Below, in pieces: positions 4,276 through 6,563 of a stretch of 6,563 bases of DNA (the first letter of the stretch is position 1; each line of letters begins with the position of its first letter). This DNA is from CAYJFK01 sp964369475 (GTDB taxonomy: Bacteria > Bacillota > Clostridia > Oscillospirales > Feifaniaceae). Made by a program: the position numbers and the translations under genes. The stretch covers positions 1 through 6,563 of the forward strand of contig CAYJFK010000092.1 in NCBI GenBank assembly GCA_964369475.1, read 5' to 3'. The notes beneath the pieces were generated by a model that saw nothing but the letters and a program-made list of their open reading frames with translations, made no database searches and was not told where the DNA came from.

Positions 4276-6563
4276 TTAGTCTCTGTATTCTTCTATTACA
4301 TATGCTTCGATAACGTCGCCATCCTTAATGTCGTTAAATCTCTCAAGACCGACACCACATTCAAAGCCCTGTGCAACTTCCTTTGCATCGTCCTTAAATC
4401 TCTTTAGGGAGTCGAGCTTTGTCTCTGCAATAACCACACTGTCACGAAGTACACGTACAAGGCTACCTCTTGTAATCTTGCCGTTTGTTATATAGCAACC
4501 TGCAATTGTGCCTATGCCCGACACCTTATATGTCATACGAACCTCGGCATGGCCTAAGACGACCTCTCTGAACTTCGGAGCGAGCATACCCTTTAGAGCG
4601 GCTTCCATTTCCTCGATGCACTCGTAGATAATGCGGTATGTGCGAATGTCGACACCCTTTGTCTCGGCATCTTCACGAATTGCGGCATCGGGGCGCACAT
4701 TAAAGCCGATAACGATGGCATTTGCGGCCTCGGCAAGCATTAGGTCACTTCCTGTTATTGCGCCTACGCCGTTGTGGATAACACGAACACGAACTTCTTC
4801 GTTTGTAAGCTTTTCAAGCGAGGCTTTAACGGCCTCGGCAGATCCTTGAACGTCTGCCTTGACAATAAGAGGGAGTTCTTTAACATTACCCTCTTGAATT
4901 TGAGTAAACAGATCGTCAAGCGACAGCTTTGTTGTTCTGACTTGCGACTGACGCTCCTCTGTTCTTCTCTGCTCGGCAAGCTCTCTTGCCATCTTCTCAT
5001 CCTCTACGGCATAGAACAGATCGCCTGCCTGCGGAACTTCGGCAAGGCCGATAATTTCAACAGGAGTAGATGGGCCTGCCTCTGTAATCTTGCGGCCCTT
5101 ATCGTCTGTCATGGCACGAACACGGCCGACAGACTGGCCTGCAATTATAACATCGCCAGCTCTTAGTGTGCCGTTTTGCACAAGAAGTGTCGCAACAGAA
5201 CCTCTGCCCTTATCAAGCCTTGCCTCGATAACGGTACCAAGTCCACGACGATTGGCATTTGCTTTAAGCTCCTTCATGTCGGCAGTTAGAAGAACCATTT
5301 CGAGAAGGCTGTCTATACCCTCTCTTGTGTGAGCAGATACAGGAGCACATATAATGTCGCCGCCCCATTCTTCGGGAACAAGCTCGTGCTCGGTAAGCTC
5401 TTGCTTAACACGCTCGATGTTTGCCTCTGCTTTGTCTATCTTGTTAATTGCAACAATTATAGCAACGCCTGCCGCCTTAGCATGGTTTATGGCCTCGATT
5501 GTCTGAGGCATAATGCCGTCGTCTGCGGCGATAACGAGAATTGCAATGTCTGTAACATTAGCACCTCTTGCACGCATAGAAGTAAATGCGGCGTGACCAG
5601 GTGTGTCAAGGAAGGTAATCTCTCTGCCTGCCGCCTCGACCTTGTATGCGCCGATGTGCTGTGTGATACCGCCTGCCTCGCCCGAGGTTACGCTTGTATC
5701 TCTGATAGCATCGAGTAGTGACGTCTTACCATGGTCAACGTGACCCATAACGACGACGACAGGGCTTCTCGGAGTTAGATCTGCCTCGTTGTCATCACTT
5801 ACGTCGATTAGACGATCCTCTATTGTTACAACGACTTCCCTCGTGTAATTTGCGCCAAATTCGTCCGCTATAAGGGCGGCCGCATCAAAGTCTATCGTGT
5901 CGTTTGCCGAAACCATAGATCCCATTAGGAATAGCTTTTTAACGACATCTGCATTTGTCTTCTTTAGACGTGTTGCAAGCTCGCTTACTACGATCTCGTC
6001 GGGAATTGTTATATTAAGGGGAGCTTTACGAGCCTTTTCAAGCTCGAGTCTCTTTAGCTTTTCTGCCTCGGTCTCCCTCTTTTGATACTGTGTTGGGCGC
6101 TGATTGGGGTTCTTCTTAAATCTCTGCTTGCCGCCCTGAGCATTTCTGCTTCTCTCGGGCGCCATCTCTGCAAAGCGATCGTCGAACTTGGCTAAATCTA
6201 CATTGCTCGTGCGAGTGTCGACGACACGAACACCCTCTCTGCGTGTTGTCTGCTGAGGTGCTTTAGGCGCTTGCGGTGCGGCAGGACGCTTTTGCTGTGT
6301 GCCTTGAGTGTTGTTACCTTGGTAGCCGCCTGTACGCTGTCCGCCTTGATTGTTGTTGCCTTGGTAGCCGCCTGTACGCTGTCCGCCTTGGTTATTGTTG
6401 CCTTGGTAGCCGCCTGTACGCTGTGTGCCTTGGTTATTGTTACCTTGGTAGCCGCCTGTACGCTGTCCGCCTTGGTTATTGTTGCCTTGGTAGCCGCCTG
6501 TACGCTGACCGCCTTGGTTATTGTTGCCTTGGTAGCCGCCTGTACGCTGACCGCCTTGGTTAT
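4276..6563 (-). CDS. infB: Translation initiation factor IF-2, 5' end beyond the window
   Basis: IF2 is the GTPase that places fMet-tRNA on the 30S subunit and drives 50S joining. The reading frame stays open to the right edge, so 761 residues are visible and the N-terminus is missing. An internal Met at 6163-6165 lies inside the protein and is not the start. Order from the edge: Q/N/G-rich repeats (6307-6563), a basic and proline-rich linker, the IF2_N module (PLNITIPDEIVVSELA, from about 6018), then the GTPase domain. GTPase motifs are GHVDHGKT (5722-5745), GGITQH, DTPGH, NKID and SAH. After these come beta-barrel domain II, domain III and the fMet-tRNA-binding C-terminal domain (GFECGVGLERFNDIKDGDVIE near the end). 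All GTPase motifs are intact. The GC-rich hairpin and rbfA follow. The variable N-terminal region is normal for the family, but its tandem repeat is notable. Confidence 0.98.
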   Translation of the reverse strand, partial: NQGGQRTGGYQGNNNQGGQRTGGYQGNNNQGGQRTGGYQGNNNQGTQRTGGYQGNNNQGGQRTGGYQGNNNQGGQRTGGYQGNNTQGTQQKRPAAPQAPKAPQQTTRREGVRVVDTRTSNVDLAKFDDRFAEMAPERSRNAQGGKQRFKKNPNQRPTQYQKRETEAEKLKRLELEKARKAPLNITIPDEIVVSELATRLKKTNADVVKKLFLMGSMVSANDTIDFDAAALIADEFGANYTREVVVTIEDRLIDVSDDNEADLTPRSPVVVVMGHVDHGKTSLLDAIRDTSVTSGEAGGITQHIGAYKVEAAGREITFLDTPGHAAFTSMRARGANVTDIAILVIAADDGIMPQTIEAINHAKAAGVAIIVAINKIDKAEANIERVKQELTEHELVPEEWGGDIICAPVSAHTREGIDSLLEMVLLTADMKELKANANRRGLGTVIEARLDKGRGSVATLLVQNGTLRAGDVIIAGQSVGRVRAMTDDKGRKITEAGPSTPVEIIGLAEVPQAGDLFYAVEDEKMARELAEQRRTEERQSQVRTTKLSLDDLFTQIQEGNVKELPLIVKADVQGSAEAVKASLEKLTNEEVRVRVIHNGVGAITGSDLMLAEAANAIVIGFNVRPDAAIREDAETKGVDIRTYRIIYECIEEMEAALKGMLAPKFREVVLGHAEVRMTYKVSGIGTIAGCYITNGKITRGSLVRVLRDSVVIAETKLDSLKRFKDDAKEVAQGFECGVGLERFNDIKDGDVIEAYVIEEYRD
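6307..6563 (-). repeat. 42-bp in-frame tandem repeat in infB
   Basis: Six complete 42-bp units (6307-6348, 6349-6390, 6391-6432, 6433-6474, 6475-6516, 6517-6558) are visible, and the array continues past the edge. The marker TGTACGCTG recurs at 6331, 6373, 6415, 6457, 6499 and 6541, exactly 42 bp apart. Each unit encodes QGGQRTGGYQGNNN with few changes: one unit has QGTQ in place of QGGQ, and the last ends NNT. Near-identity at DNA level points to recent duplication by slippage or recombination. Confidence 0.97.

Noticed and set aside
4774..5718. Plus-strand open frames of 70-130 codons opposite infB, and similar frames opposite other genes
   Set aside because: They lie antisense to clearly conserved genes, have no ribosome binding sites, and have no recognisable protein features. 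They are shadows of the codon pattern on the real strand.
6163..6165. Met at 6165 as the infB start
   Set aside because: The frame stays open upstream to the window edge through the repeats, and no ribosome binding site precedes this codon. It is an internal methionine.

Overview
The window reads as a low-GC Gram-positive (Firmicutes, probably Clostridia) chromosome segment. The grounds are very strong GGAGG-type ribosome binding sites, sigma-A promoters with extended -10 elements, intrinsic terminators, and the conserved order infB-rbfA-nrnA-truB-ribF-rpsO. I cannot name a genus. The first ~60 bases are a G-run followed by a C-run, which looks like a contig-end artefact.

Most of the window is a minus-strand translation and RNA-maintenance cluster, read from right to left. 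infB (IF2) lacks its 5' end at the right edge and carries a 14-residue Q/N/G-rich tandem repeat there. A GC-rich hairpin follows it. Then come rbfA (30S maturation), nrnA (DHH/DHHA1 nano-RNase and pAp phosphatase), truB (tRNA U55 pseudouridine synthase) and ribF (FMN/FAD synthesis). rbfA, nrnA and truB are tightly coupled: rbfA and nrnA overlap in TAATG, and one base separates nrnA from truB. At the left, rpsO (ribosomal protein S15) has its own consensus promoter, a leader that can fold into competing structures, and an intrinsic terminator.

The unexpected part is the 526-bp gap between ribF and rpsO. It holds a compact plus-strand gene for a 25-residue hydrophobic peptide. The gene has its own promoter, a 10-bp hairpin that buries its ribosome binding site, and a terminator hairpin that also works in the opposite direction. 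A consensus promoter on the other strand faces it and would make a short RNA of about 85 nt ending at the same hairpin. The layout matches a type I toxin-antitoxin locus of the Fst/par kind. The two convergent RNAs are predicted to start with the same 11 bases, exactly 7 bp after their -10 boxes. This is the best candidate here for an undescribed system. All RNA boundaries are inferred from sequence only.
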